Source: Caulobacter sp. | GTDB taxonomy: Bacteria; Pseudomonadota; Alphaproteobacteria; Caulobacterales; Caulobacteraceae | Direction: 5' to 3' | Assembly: GCF_017744445.1 (NCBI RefSeq) | Contig: NZ_JAGIBH010000017.1 | Span: 27,490 to 91,489, forward strand | DNA: 64,000 nucleotides | Shown: piece by piece, positions 46,423 through 54,863 of the stretch | How the letters are laid out: each line of letters starts with the position of its first letter | How positions within the stretch are numbered: the first letter of the stretch is position 1 | Position numbers and translations under genes: made by a program | Notes under the pieces: model-generated | What the model was told of the DNA's origin: nothing | The model's input: only the letters and a program-made list of their open reading frames with translations | Database searches by the model: none

Positions 46423-46453
46423 TTGACTCCGTACCATGGTACGGAACCTACAT
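46423..46453 (+). promoter_or_regulatory. MerR-type promoter with 19-bp spacer and palindromic operator
   Basis: A -35 box TTGACT (46423-46428) and -10 box CTACAT (46448-46453) are separated by exactly 19 bp, the over-long spacer that MerR proteins correct by twisting DNA. The spacer holds the perfect 16-bp palindrome CCGTACCATGGTACGG (46429-46444). The promoter points right, into the glutaredoxin-MauE gene starting at 46489. Confidence 0.88.
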
Positions 46454-46488
46454 GGGACGGGTCCGATCGCACGCCAAGGAGAAATGCG

Positions 46489-47235
46489 ATGAGCCCGAAG
46501 AAGACCGCCACGCTCTACCGCATGGTCATGCCCGAGCACGTCTGCCCCTATGGCCTCAAGGCGCTGCACCTGCTGAAGTCCAAGGGCTATGTGGTCGAGG
46601 ACCATTGGCTAAGGACGCGCGCCGAGACCGACGCCTTCAAGGCCGAGCATGGGGTCAAGACGACGCCCCAGGCCTTCATCGATGGCCAGCGGATCGGCGG
46701 CTACGACGACCTGCGCAAGCATTTCGGCGACAAGGTTCGCGATCCCAAGACCCTGACCTATACACCGGTGCTGGCCGTCTTCGCCGTGGCCGCCCTGATG
46801 GCCCTGGCGGCCTCGCAGGCGGCCTTCCACGCGCCCCTGACGGTCCAGACCGCCGAGTGGTTCGTGGCCTTCTCCATGAGCCTCTTGGCCATGCTGAAGC
46901 TGCGCGACGTCGAGACCTTCTCGACCATGTTCCTGAACTACGACCTGCTGGCCCGCCGCTGGGTCCCGTACGGCTACATCTATCCGTTCGCCGAACTGGC
47001 CGCCGGCGTGCTGATGGCGGCCGGCGTCCTGACCTGGTTCGCCGCGCCCCTGGGCCTCTTCATCGGCGGCATCGGCGCGGTGTCGGTGTTCAAGGCGGTC
47101 TATGTCGACAAGCGCGACCTCAAATGCGCCTGCGTGGGCGGCGACAGCAACGTGCCGCTGGGTTTCGTGTCTTTGACCGAGAACCTTTTCATGGTCGCCA
47201 TGGGCCTGTGGATGTTGGCCCGCCCACACGCGTAA
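46489..47235 (+). CDS. Glutaredoxin-MauE fusion membrane protein
   Basis: A 248-residue protein. Residues 1-80 form a glutaredoxin domain with the active motif CPYG (C19), a TTPQAFIDGQRIGG cis-proline segment and no second active-site cysteine. Residues 85-248 form a membrane domain of about four helices of the MauE/DoxX-like type, ending near C213-A-C215 (KCACVGGDSNVPLGF), a cytosol- or periplasm-facing cysteine pair common in this group. The GGAGAA site precedes the ATG at 46489. It is driven by the MerR-type promoter. It is probably a redox relay or thiol/metal-handling membrane protein; the substrate is unknown. Confidence 0.82.
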   Translation: MSPKKTATLYRMVMPEHVCPYGLKALHLLKSKGYVVEDHWLRTRAETDAFKAEHGVKTTPQAFIDGQRIGGYDDLRKHFGDKVRDPKTLTYTPVLAVFAVAALMALAASQAAFHAPLTVQTAEWFVAFSMSLLAMLKLRDVETFSTMFLNYDLLARRWVPYGYIYPFAELAAGVLMAAGVLTWFAAPLGLFIGGIGAVSVFKAVYVDKRDLKCACVGGDSNVPLGFVSLTENLFMVAMGLWMLARPHA

Positions 47236-47306
47236 CCCCTTGCGTGAAAGGCTATTGACGCTAAGCCTGCCCCCCTCCAGCCTACCGTGGGCTGAGCGGG
47301 GCGAAC

Positions 47307-48959
47307 GTGACCACCACTAGTGCGGCGAAGGCGCCCTCGACGGTCGCCCGACGCCTTCTTTTCATGGCCTTAACCCTGGCCGCCCCGGCGATCCTGCTGA
47401 TGGGCGCGCTGGTGGCCATGCAATACAACGAAGGCCAGCGGCGGTTTTCGACGCAGCTGGTCGCCATGACGCGCGCCCTGTCCCTGGCCACCGACCGGCA
47501 GATCGGCCAGGGCCAGAGCGTGCTGCAAGGCCTGGCCGTTTCTCCCGCCCTGGCCGAAGGCGACCTGGCGACCTTCGAGAAACAGGCGCGCGAAGCCGTG
47601 AAGGGTCGCGAAGGCTGGATCGTGCTGATGACCATGGATCGTCAGCTGATCAACACCCGCATCCCGCCGGGCGCGCCGACTCCGATCGCGCCCGTCACGC
47701 CCCAGTCCTGGGCCGAGATGACCACGGGCAAGTCGAACGTCAGCAACCTGATTCCGCGCCACGGGCTGCCCCCGCTGATCGGCACCAACGTGCCGGTGCT
47801 GGTCAAAGGCAAGCTGCTCGTCTTGGCCTACATGCAGAATCCGGCCGCCTTCCACGCCCTGATGACCGGCCAGGCCTTCCCCGACACCTGGACCGCCAGC
47901 ATCGTCGACCGCAACGCCGCCCTGGTGGCCCGCTCGCGCGACCAGGACAAGATGCTGGGCAAGCACGCCAGCACCGATATGCAGAAGGCCATGGCCCGCG
48001 CCAATGACGGCGTCGTGCGCACCCACACCCTGGACGGCGTCCAGACCCTGTCGGCGTTCAGCCGCTCACCCACCTATGGCTGGACGTTCATCGTTGGCGT
48101 GCCACGCGAGGAGCTGAACCGCGCCGTCATGACCTCGCTGGGCCCCGCCGTCGCCGGCGCCGCGCTGCTGATCGCCCTGGGGGTCACCGCCGCCCTGGCC
48201 TTCGCCCGCCCCATCTCGCGCGACGTGCGTGGCCTGGTCGCCGAGGCCGAGGCCCTGGCCGCCGGCTGGCCGCTGGACCCCGCCCCCTCGCACCTGCAGG
48301 AGATCGCCGAGGTGCGCGGCTCGCTGCAGGCCGCCGCCGACATCCTGCGCGCCCGCGAGGAAGAGGCCCAGGAAGCGGCCGACCGCCAGCAGCTGATGAT
48401 CAACGAGCTGAACCATCGGGTGAAGAACACCCTGGTGGTCGTCCAGTCCCTGGCCCGCCACAGCCTGCGGGAAGGCGGCCCCCAGGGCCTGGCCCAGTTC
48501 AACGATCGCATCTACGCCCTGGCGCAGGCCCACGACCTCTTGACCCGCCGCAGCTGGGAAGGCGCGGACCTCGGCGAGCTGCTGGCCGAGGCGTTGCAGC
48601 CCTACTCCACCCAGGTGCGCCTGGACGGTCCGCCCGTGCCCCTGGCCCCCAACGCCGCCGTGGCCCTGGCGATGATCTTCCACGAGCTGGCGACCAACGC
48701 CTCCAAGTACGGGGCCCTGTCCCAGGAGACCGGACGCGTCACCGTCGACTGGCGCCTGGACGGCCGCACCAAGCTGATCGTCGAGTGGAAGGAGCGCGGC
48801 GGTCCGGCCGTGGCGCCGCCCACCCGCACGGGCTTTGGCTCGCGCCTGATCGCCTCCAGCCTGAAGGGCGACCTGGCCGGCGCGGCCGACTTCGACTACG
48901 CGCCCGAGGGCCTGACCTGCACCCTGGCGCTGCTGGCCCCGTCGCGCGGCGCCGCCTAA
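47307..48959 (+). CDS. HWE/HisKA_2-type sensor histidine kinase
   Basis: A 550-residue membrane kinase starting at GTG. An N-terminal helix (about 20-40), a periplasmic Cache-like domain (about 45-270), a second helix (about 275-300) and a HAMP-like linker lead to the kinase core. The phospho-acceptor block is LMINELNHRVKNTLVVVQSLARHSLR (about 370-395), typical of the HWE/HisKA_2 group common in Alphaproteobacteria, with HATPase motifs MIFHELATNASKYGAL and GFGSRLIASSLKGDL. No response regulator is nearby. In this lineage such kinases often feed general stress or light/blue responses. Confidence 0.88.
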   Translation: MTTTSAAKAPSTVARRLLFMALTLAAPAILLMGALVAMQYNEGQRRFSTQLVAMTRALSLATDRQIGQGQSVLQGLAVSPALAEGDLATFEKQAREAVKGREGWIVLMTMDRQLINTRIPPGAPTPIAPVTPQSWAEMTTGKSNVSNLIPRHGLPPLIGTNVPVLVKGKLLVLAYMQNPAAFHALMTGQAFPDTWTASIVDRNAALVARSRDQDKMLGKHASTDMQKAMARANDGVVRTHTLDGVQTLSAFSRSPTYGWTFIVGVPREELNRAVMTSLGPAVAGAALLIALGVTAALAFARPISRDVRGLVAEAEALAAGWPLDPAPSHLQEIAEVRGSLQAAADILRAREEEAQEAADRQQLMINELNHRVKNTLVVVQSLARHSLREGGPQGLAQFNDRIYALAQAHDLLTRRSWEGADLGELLAEALQPYSTQVRLDGPPVPLAPNAAVALAMIFHELATNASKYGALSQETGRVTVDWRLDGRTKLIVEWKERGGPAVAPPTRTGFGSRLIASSLKGDLAGAADFDYAPEGLTCTLALLAPSRGAA

Positions 48960-49060
48960 CCGGGCGAAGGCAAGACCGATCGTCGCAGCGCCCCCTTGTC
49001 GCCTTGGCTGCGCCACGAAGCATCTGCAATAGCTTCCCCACGTCGTAGGGGATTTGCGTG

Positions 49061-49177
49061 ATGGATCTGACTTTCCTGATCGGAGCCGTTCTGGGCTCGG
49101 GCCTGTTCATCGCGTTCGGCCGTCCGCCGGCCGAGAAGCTGATCGCCTATGTCCAGGAGCGCATGCGCGGCGAATAG
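49061..49177 (+). CDS. 38-residue small membrane protein
   Basis: ATG at 49061 to TAG at 49177. It begins MDLTFLIGAVLGSGLFIAFG, one membrane helix, then RPPAEKLIAYVQERMRGE, a charged amphipathic tail. A GGGG-containing site lies about nine bases ahead. Codon third positions are GC-biased like the neighbours. It lies between the HWE kinase and the GlsB-like gene. Function unknown; the helix-plus-charged-tail plan is common in small bacterial membrane proteins. Confidence 0.6.
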   Translation: MDLTFLIGAVLGSGLFIAFGRPPAEKLIAYVQERMRGE

Positions 49178-49260
49178 TCGGCGCGGGAACTAACTGGACC
49201 ATCCAAGACTTGATTGGGCAAGGCCGCGCAGGGCGGCCCATCGCTCATGGAGTCCCTACG

Positions 49261-49518
49261 ATGTCCATTCTCGCCTGGCTTCTTCTGGGCCTGATCGCCG
49301 GCTTCATCGCCAGCAAGCTCGTCAACCGCTCTGGCAGCGGCGTGCTGCTGGATATCGTGCTCGGCATCGTCGGCGCGTTCGTCGGCGGCTGGCTGTTCAA
49401 CCAGTTCGGCAACAGCGGCGTGTCGGGTTTCAACCTCTACAGCCTGCTGGTGGCCACCATCGGCGCCGTCGTCATCCTGGCGCTGTACCACCTGATCTTC
49501 GGCCGTCGCGCGCTCTAA
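49261..49518 (+). CDS. GlsB/YeaQ/YmgE-family membrane protein
   Basis: An 85-residue protein with three hydrophobic segments: ILAWLLLGLIAGFIASKLV, the glycine-rich VLLDIVLGIVGAFVGGWLF and YSLLVATIGAVVILALYHLIF. The pattern matches the transglycosylase-associated (GlsB/YeaQ/YmgE) stress proteins of the inner membrane, which are often induced by osmotic or general stress. The start ATG at 49261 sits directly at the fold. Confidence 0.85.
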   Translation: MSILAWLLLGLIAGFIASKLVNRSGSGVLLDIVLGIVGAFVGGWLFNQFGNSGVSGFNLYSLLVATIGAVVILALYHLIFGRRAL

Positions 49519-49561
49519 GCGCCGCGGATGGTGGGGCTGCTTACACCGAGCACCCCACTCA

Positions 49562-49655
49562 CCGATCATCCCCGCGAAAGCGGGGATCCAAGCCGAGTTG
49601 GACCTTGCGAGTTCTGACGGTCAGCTTGGGTCCCCGCTTTCGCGGGGATAATCGG
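49562..49655. repeat. Paired palindromic repeat, family A, copy 3
   Basis: CCGATCATCCCCGCGAAAGC (from 49562) and its counterpart ending GCGGGGATAATCGG (to 49655), with GATCCAAGC and GCTTGGGTC flanks inverted. Convergent gene ends lie on both sides. Nearly identical in plan to the copy at 23049. Confidence 0.8.
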
Positions 49656-49664
49656 ATTGGGGTA

Positions 49665-50306
49665 CTAGATCTCTTCCTTCAGAAGATCGCCCACCAGGTT
49701 GCCGATCCACGGGTTACGCGCCCGCTTCAGGCGTTCGGCATGGTAGATGTGGGCCAGATCCGCATAGGCGCGGTCGAAATCATCATTGAGAATGACGTAG
49801 TCGAACTGCTCCCACGCGGCGACCTCGTCCTTGGCGCGCGACAGACGGCGGTGGATCACCTCTTCGCTGTCCTGGCTGCGCGCGTGCAGGCGGCGGCTCA
49901 TCTCGGCCAGGGACGGCGGCAGGATGTAGACCAGCACGCTGTCCTGCTGAGCCTGAGCGTGCACCTTCATGGCCCCCTGGAAGTCGATGTCGAACAGCGC
50001 GCTCTCGCCCCGTTCCAGCGCCGCCATGATCGGCGGCTTGGGGCTGCCGTAGAAGTTTCCGTAGACCTCGGCCCACTCGAGGAAGGCGTTCTGGTCGATC
50101 ATCGACTGGAACTCGTCGCGGGTCGTGAAGTGGTAGTCGCGGCCGTGATGCTCGCCCGGACGCGGCTCACGCGTCGTGTAGCTGATCGACAGGTGCAGGT
50201 CGTTGTGGTCGGCCACCAGGCGGCGGGTCAGCGAGGTCTTGCCGACGCCCGAGGGGGCGACGACCATCAGCAGAAGACCGCGATGGGGATGATGGGGCTT
50301 ATTCAA
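49665..50306 (-). CDS. gmk: Guanylate kinase
   Basis: Phosphorylates GMP to GDP. It has 213 residues: P-loop VVAPSGVGKTSLTRR (about 15-29), SISYTTREPRPGEHHGRDYHF (GMP-binding, about 41-61), and LFDIDFQGAM (about 103). Cytoplasmic. It overlaps the yicC end by 8 nt and is last in the fab-mltG-yicC-gmk run. Confidence 0.95.
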   Translation of the reverse strand: MNKPHHPHRGLLLMVVAPSGVGKTSLTRRLVADHNDLHLSISYTTREPRPGEHHGRDYHFTTRDEFQSMIDQNAFLEWAEVYGNFYGSPKPPIMAALERGESALFDIDFQGAMKVHAQAQQDSVLVYILPPSLAEMSRRLHARSQDSEEVIHRRLSRAKDEVAAWEQFDYVILNDDFDRAYADLAHIYHAERLKRARNPWIGNLVGDLLKEEI

Positions 50307-51180
50307 CGTTCTGGACCTGCTCGCGGAACTGCTCGATCACGGCCTTCAGTTCCAGACCGATCGCGGTCAGGGCGGTCAGGGCCGATTTCGAGCAGAGGGT
50401 ATTGGATTCTCGCATGAATTCCTGGGAGAGGAAGTCGAGCCGGCGGCCCGACGCGCCCTCGCCCGACAGCAGACCGCGCGCGGCCACCACGTGGCTGGCC
50501 AGGCGGTCCAGCTCTTCGCGGACGTCGGCCTTCACGGCCTGGGCGGCGGCTTCCTGGACGATGCGTTCTTCGCTGGCGGCCTCGCCGACCAGTTCAGCCA
50601 TGCGGCGGGCGAAGCGCTCCTTCAGCACGGCCGGCTGGCCAGAGGCCTCGCGTTCGGCGTCGGCGGTCAGCGCCTCGATGCGGTCGACCAGGCCGTTCAG
50701 GACGGGGTCGAGCGCCGCGCCCTCCTCCAGCCTGGCGGTCTTCAGGCCATCCAGCGCCTGGGCGATCGACGCGGCCATGGCGGCCTCGACGGCGGCGCGG
50801 GTCTCGGCGTCGTCCTCGTCCTCGCGCGCCTCGATGACGCCCTTCAAGGCCAGCAGGCCGTCCAGGGTGGGCTTGGCGACCATGCCGGTGGCGACATAGG
50901 GGTCGCCGGCCCGCAGATAGCGCTCCAGGGTCGCGACATTGACCTGGGTCTCACCCGAGGTCTCCGCGCGCTTGGCCTGGACGTTGACGGTCAGCTGGCC
51001 ACGCTGGAAGCGGCCCTGCGAGCCCTCGCGGGCAGCGCGTTCCAAGCTCTCGAAGCCTGGCGGGCCACGGAAGCGGGTCTCGAGGTTGCGGCCGTTGACG
51101 CTGCGCGCCTCGACCGCCCAGGTCCAGGCCCCGTGAGCGCCCTCGACCCGGGCGAAGCCCGTCATCCCCGAGATCGGCAT
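50299..51180 (-). CDS. yicC: YicC family endoribonuclease-like protein
   Basis: A 293-residue member of the YicC/YloC family. The N-terminal MPISGMTGFARVEG is typical, and so is the C-terminal LEFLSQEFMRE-type signature (here RRLDFLSQEFMRESNTLCSKS) with the closing EQFREQVQNVE. Family members have been described as endoribonucleases. The start is the ATG at 51180; longer frames are not supported. The gene pairs with gmk, as in many bacteria, overlapping by 8 nt. Confidence 0.92.
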   Translation of the reverse strand: MPISGMTGFARVEGAHGAWTWAVEARSVNGRNLETRFRGPPGFESLERAAREGSQGRFQRGQLTVNVQAKRAETSGETQVNVATLERYLRAGDPYVATGMVAKPTLDGLLALKGVIEAREDEDDAETRAAVEAAMAASIAQALDGLKTARLEEGAALDPVLNGLVDRIEALTADAEREASGQPAVLKERFARRMAELVGEAASEERIVQEAAAQAVKADVREELDRLASHVVAARGLLSGEGASGRRLDFLSQEFMRESNTLCSKSALTALTAIGLELKAVIEQFREQVQNVE

Positions 51181-51184
51181 GGCC

Positions 51185-52285
51185 CTAGTTCCCCGCCGCC
51201 GGCTTGGCCGGCACGACGGGAACGCTGTCGTCACCGGCGCGGCTGCGCTCGATCTGGCGCCACTTGGCGACATTGGCGTTGTGCTGCTCCAGGGTCGAGG
51301 CGAACACGTGGCCGCCCGTGCCGTCGGCGACGAAATAGAGGTCGTTGGTCTTGGCCGGGTTCAGGGCCGCCGACAGGGCCGCGCGGCCCGGATTGGCGAT
51401 CGGCGTCGGCGGCAGGCCGGTGATCTTGTAAGTGTTGTACGGCGTGAACGCGTCCAGCTCCGACCGGCGCAGGCCACGGCCCAGCGGACGACCGCGGGTA
51501 ATGCCGTAGATCACGGTCGGATCGGTATCCAGGCGCATGCCGGTGCGCAGGCGGTTGACGAACACGGCCGCCACCTGCGGACGCTCGCCCTTCACGCCCG
51601 TCTCCTTCTCGACGATCGAGGCCATGATCACGGCCTCTTCCTTCGACTGGTACGGCAGGCCTTCCTGGCGGTTGGCCCACAGCTTGTTCAGCAGGTCGTC
51701 GCGGTCATCCATCATGCGCTTGAGCACGGCGGCGCGGTCTTCGCCGCGCTGGACCTCGTAGGTCTCGGGCAGGATGGCGCCCTCCGGCGGGGTCGCGGCG
51801 CTGCCGACCAGCACGTCCGAGGCGTTGAGGATGTCCATGACCATCTCCGAGGTGCGGCCCTCGGGAATGGTGATCCAATGGCGCACGATGCGGCCGTGGC
51901 GGATGGCGTCCAGCACCTGGGCCATCGAGGCGCGGTCGGCGAACTCGTACTCGCCGGCCTTCAGGGTGCGCGCCGCGCCCGTCAGCTTGGCGGCGGTCAT
52001 GAAGATCGACTCCGACCGGATCACCCCGCCCTGCTCCAGGCTGGAGGCGATCTCGGGCAGGCTGGCGCCCTTGCGAAGGATGACGGTCGTCTTGTCGCCG
52101 GCCTTCGCGGCGGGACCTGGACCGTTATAGACGAAGGCCGCGCCCAGGATGGCGACCATCCCGATGACGACCAGGGTCGTAAAGGCGCCGAACAGGGCGC
52201 GGATCAGCCGTCGCCCCACCGAGGCGGTTTCCCGGCGGCCGGAGCGCGCGGGCGCTTTGCGGGGGGGCGACGGCTTCTTGCTCAC
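51185..52285 (-). CDS. mltG: Endolytic murein transglycosylase
   Basis: Cuts nascent glycan strands to set their length. It has 366 residues starting at GTG in a GTGA overlap with the fabF stop. An N-terminal basic cytosolic segment (SKKPSPPRKAPARSGRRE) precedes one membrane helix (about 33-52). A LysM-like stretch follows (VILRKGASLPEIASSLEQGGVI), then the YceG/MltG domain with catalytic glutamate in MASIVEKETG (about 218), TDPTVIYGI and LNPAKTNDLYFVADG. Confidence 0.93.
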   Translation of the reverse strand: MSKKPSPPRKAPARSGRRETASVGRRLIRALFGAFTTLVVIGMVAILGAAFVYNGPGPAAKAGDKTTVILRKGASLPEIASSLEQGGVIRSESIFMTAAKLTGAARTLKAGEYEFADRASMAQVLDAIRHGRIVRHWITIPEGRTSEMVMDILNASDVLVGSAATPPEGAILPETYEVQRGEDRAAVLKRMMDDRDDLLNKLWANRQEGLPYQSKEEAVIMASIVEKETGVKGERPQVAAVFVNRLRTGMRLDTDPTVIYGITRGRPLGRGLRRSELDAFTPYNTYKITGLPPTPIANPGRAALSAALNPAKTNDLYFVADGTGGHVFASTLEQHNANVAKWRQIERSRAGDDSVPVVPAKPAAGN

Positions 52286-53562
52286 GAGACCTTCTTGAAC
52301 ACGACGGTGGCGTTGGTGCCGCCGAAGCCGAAGCTGTTGGACACGGCCACGTCGATCTTCATCGGCACGGCCTTGTTCGGCGCCAGGTTCATGGCGACGT
52401 TCACGTCCGGATTGTCGAGGTTGATCGTCGGCGGGGCGATCTGGTCGCGGATCGCCAAGATCGAGAAGATCCCCTCGATCGCGCCAGCGGCGCCAAGCAG
52501 GTGGCCGGTCATCGACTTGGTCGAGGACATGACGACGTTCTTGGCGTGATCGCCCAGGAAGCGCTCGACGGCGCCGGCTTCCAGGCCATCGGCCATGGTC
52601 GAGGTGCCGTGGGCGTTGACGTAGTCGATGTCCGAGGGCTTCAGGCCCGCGTCCTTCATCGCCGCCGCCAGGGCGCGGCCGCCGCCTTCGCCGTCTTCCG
52701 ACGGGGCGGTGATGTGGTGGGCGTCGCCCGACAGGCCGTAACCCACCACTTCGGCGTAGATCTTGGCGCCGCGCGCCTTGGCGTGCTCGTACTCTTCCAG
52801 GACCAGGGCGCCGGCGCCCTCGCCCATCACGAAGCCGTCGCGGTCCTTGTCATACGGACGCGAGGCCTTTTCCGGGGTGTCGTTCCAGTCGGTCGAGACA
52901 GCGCGGCAGGCGATGAAGCCGGCGATGCCGACCTTGCAGACGGCCGCTTCGGCGCCGCCGGCCACCATCACGTCGGCGTCGCCGTACTTGATCAGGCGCA
53001 TGGCGTCGCCGATGGCGTGGGCGCCGGTGGCGCAGGCCGTGACGACCGCGTGGTTCGGGCCCTTGAAGCCGTACTTGATCGAGACCTGACCCGAGATCAG
53101 GTTGATCAGGGCCGAAGAGATGAAGAACGGGCTGACGCGGCGCGGGCCCTTCTCTTCCAGCTCGATGGCGGTGTCGGCGATCGTCGACAGGCCGCCGATG
53201 CCCGAGCCAAGGATGACGCCCGTGCGCCACTTGTCCTCGTCGGTCTCCGGAACCCAACCCGAATCCTTGATGGCTTCGTCCGCGGCGGCGATGCCGTACA
53301 GAATGAAGTCGTCCACGCGCTTCTGGTCGCGCGGGCTCATGGTCTGGTCGGGGTCGAAGCTGCCTTCAACGTCCGGGCCGCCGCCGCCGCGTCCATCGAC
53401 GCGCGGAACCTCGCAGGCGACCTTGCAGGCATAGTCGGTCGGATCGAAGGCCGTGATGCGGTTGGCGCCGGACTTGCCGGCCAGAATGTTCTTCCAGGTG
53501 ACGTCAACGCCGTGGCCCAGAGGGGTCAGCAGGCCGATACCCGTGACAACGACTCTACGCAT
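52282..53562 (-). CDS. fabF: 3-oxoacyl-[acyl-carrier-protein] synthase II
   Basis: Condensing enzyme of fatty acid elongation, 426 residues. The catalytic set is Cys in VVTACATGAHAIGD (about 175), His in NAHGTSTMADG (about 315) and His in SMTGHLLGAAG (about 352). A short glycine-rich insertion (DGRGGGGPDVEGS, about 55-70) is present. It follows acpP with a terminator-like hairpin between, which may set the ratio of AcpP to FabF. Confidence 0.95.
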   Translation of the reverse strand: MRRVVVTGIGLLTPLGHGVDVTWKNILAGKSGANRITAFDPTDYACKVACEVPRVDGRGGGGPDVEGSFDPDQTMSPRDQKRVDDFILYGIAAADEAIKDSGWVPETDEDKWRTGVILGSGIGGLSTIADTAIELEEKGPRRVSPFFISSALINLISGQVSIKYGFKGPNHAVVTACATGAHAIGDAMRLIKYGDADVMVAGGAEAAVCKVGIAGFIACRAVSTDWNDTPEKASRPYDKDRDGFVMGEGAGALVLEEYEHAKARGAKIYAEVVGYGLSGDAHHITAPSEDGEGGGRALAAAMKDAGLKPSDIDYVNAHGTSTMADGLEAGAVERFLGDHAKNVVMSSTKSMTGHLLGAAGAIEGIFSILAIRDQIAPPTINLDNPDVNVAMNLAPNKAVPMKIDVAVSNSFGFGGTNATVVFKKVS

Positions 53563-53642
53563 GGATCACTCCCAAACCTTCGATGCGGGACGCGGGATGT
53601 GGGGAGGACCCCGGCTCCACGCCACTCGCGAATCTTGGCCTC

Positions 53643-53692
53643 AAACGAAAACCGCCGCGCGCACGATGGCAAGAGCCCGTGCGACGCGGCGG
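53643..53692 (-). terminator. Hairpin terminator between acpP and fabF
   Basis: On the minus strand CCGCCGCG-T-CGCACG pairs with CGTGCG-CGCGGCGG (14 bp with a one-base bulge) and is followed by TTTTCGTTT. Placed 38 nt after the acpP stop and 80 nt before fabF, it should attenuate read-through, giving extra acpP mRNA. Confidence 0.7.
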
Positions 53693-53729
53693 AAATGGTC
53701 AGGTTCGACTAGCGAACTCGACGCCTAAC

Positions 53730-53966
53730 TTAGGCGGTCTTTTCCGTGATGAACTTCACGGCGTCGCCAACCGTCTGGATGTGCTCGGCGGCGTCGTCCG
53801 GGATTTCGATGTCGAACTCTTCTTCGAACGCCATCACCAGCTCGACGTTGTCGAGGCTGTCGGCGCCCAGGTCGTCGATGAAGGAAGCCTTCTCGGTGAC
53901 CTTCTCGGGATCGGCATCCAGGTGTTCGATGACGATCTTACGCACGCGCTCGAGAATGTCGGACAT
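53730..53966 (-). CDS. acpP: Acyl carrier protein
   Basis: Carries growing fatty acyl chains on a phosphopantetheine arm attached to Ser36 in GADSLDNVELVMAFEEEF. It has 78 residues, highly acidic. The ATG at 53966 is the family start (MSDILERVRKIV). It is flanked by its own leader upstream and a terminator downstream, consistent with strong separate expression. Confidence 0.96.
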   Translation of the reverse strand: MSDILERVRKIVIEHLDADPEKVTEKASFIDDLGADSLDNVELVMAFEEEFDIEIPDDAAEHIQTVGDAVKFITEKTA

Positions 53967-54102
53967 TCTGTTTAGTCCCTCGTTTGAAATTTCGGCCCAT
54001 GAACAGCGAAGCCAAACCACGCTATTCGCAGGAATTGTCGGGCACCGCCTATCACGTTCCTTTTCGGCTTGCTAGCGGCAGACCGAGTAAGGAACAGCGG
54101 TT

Positions 54103-54843
54103 TTAGATCATGGCCATGCCGCCGTTGACGTGCAAGGTCTGGCCGGTGACGTAGCCTGCCTGATCGCTAGCCAGGAAAACGCACGCCGCGGCGATATCGC
54201 TCCCCTCGCCTAGCTTGCCGGCGGGAATCGTCGACAGGATGCCGGCCTTCTGGGTGTCGTTCAGGGCGTCGGTCATCGGGCTGGCGATGAAGCCGGGCGC
54301 CACGCAGTTGACCGTCACGCCACGGCTGGCCAGTTCCTGGGCCAGGGCCTTGGAAAAACCAATCATGCCGGCCTTGGAGGCCGCATAGTTGGTCTGGCCG
54401 GGGTTGCCGGTCACGCCCACCACCGAGGTGATGCCGATGATGCGGCCGGCGCGGCGCTTCATCATGCCCTTGGCGGCCGCGCGGGCCAGGCGGAAATAGC
54501 CTTCCAGGTTCACCTTGATGACGGTGTCCCAGTCCTCGTCCTTCATGCGGACGATCAGGCCGTCGCGGGTGACGCCGGCATTGGCGATGACGATGTCCAG
54601 CGGCGCGCCGGCGGCTTCCTCGGCCTTGGCGACCAGGCCGTCGACGGCTTCGCTGTCCGAGAGATTCGCGGCCACGAACGAGACGCGCTCGCCGAACTGG
54701 GCGGCCAGCTCCTGGAGAGCCGATTCGCGGGTGCCCGAGAGGACGACATGGGCGCCTTGCGCATGCAGGGCCTTGGCGATGGCGCCGCCGATGCCGCCCG
54801 TGGCGCCGGTGACGAGAGCGGTCTTGCCGGTCAGATCGAACAT
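54103..54843 (-). CDS. fabG: 3-oxoacyl-[acyl-carrier-protein] reductase
   Basis: NADPH-dependent reduction of 3-oxoacyl-ACP, 246 residues. SDR motifs TGATGGIGGAIAKAL (12-26), ANAGVTRDG, ITSVVGVTGNPGQ, and the catalytic YAASKAGMIGF (about 151-161). The VTRDG after NAG is characteristic of FabG. Follows fabD with 20 nt between. Confidence 0.95.
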   Translation of the reverse strand: MFDLTGKTALVTGATGGIGGAIAKALHAQGAHVVLSGTRESALQELAAQFGERVSFVAANLSDSEAVDGLVAKAEEAAGAPLDIVIANAGVTRDGLIVRMKDEDWDTVIKVNLEGYFRLARAAAKGMMKRRAGRIIGITSVVGVTGNPGQTNYAASKAGMIGFSKALAQELASRGVTVNCVAPGFIASPMTDALNDTQKAGILSTIPAGKLGEGSDIAAACVFLASDQAGYVTGQTLHVNGGMAMI

Positions 54844-54863
54844 GTGATCGGTCTTCCTTCGAG

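Noticed and set aside
46423..46488. Earlier TTG start of the glutaredoxin-MauE gene
   Set aside because: It lies within the promoter itself; the ATG at 46489 has a proper ribosome binding site.
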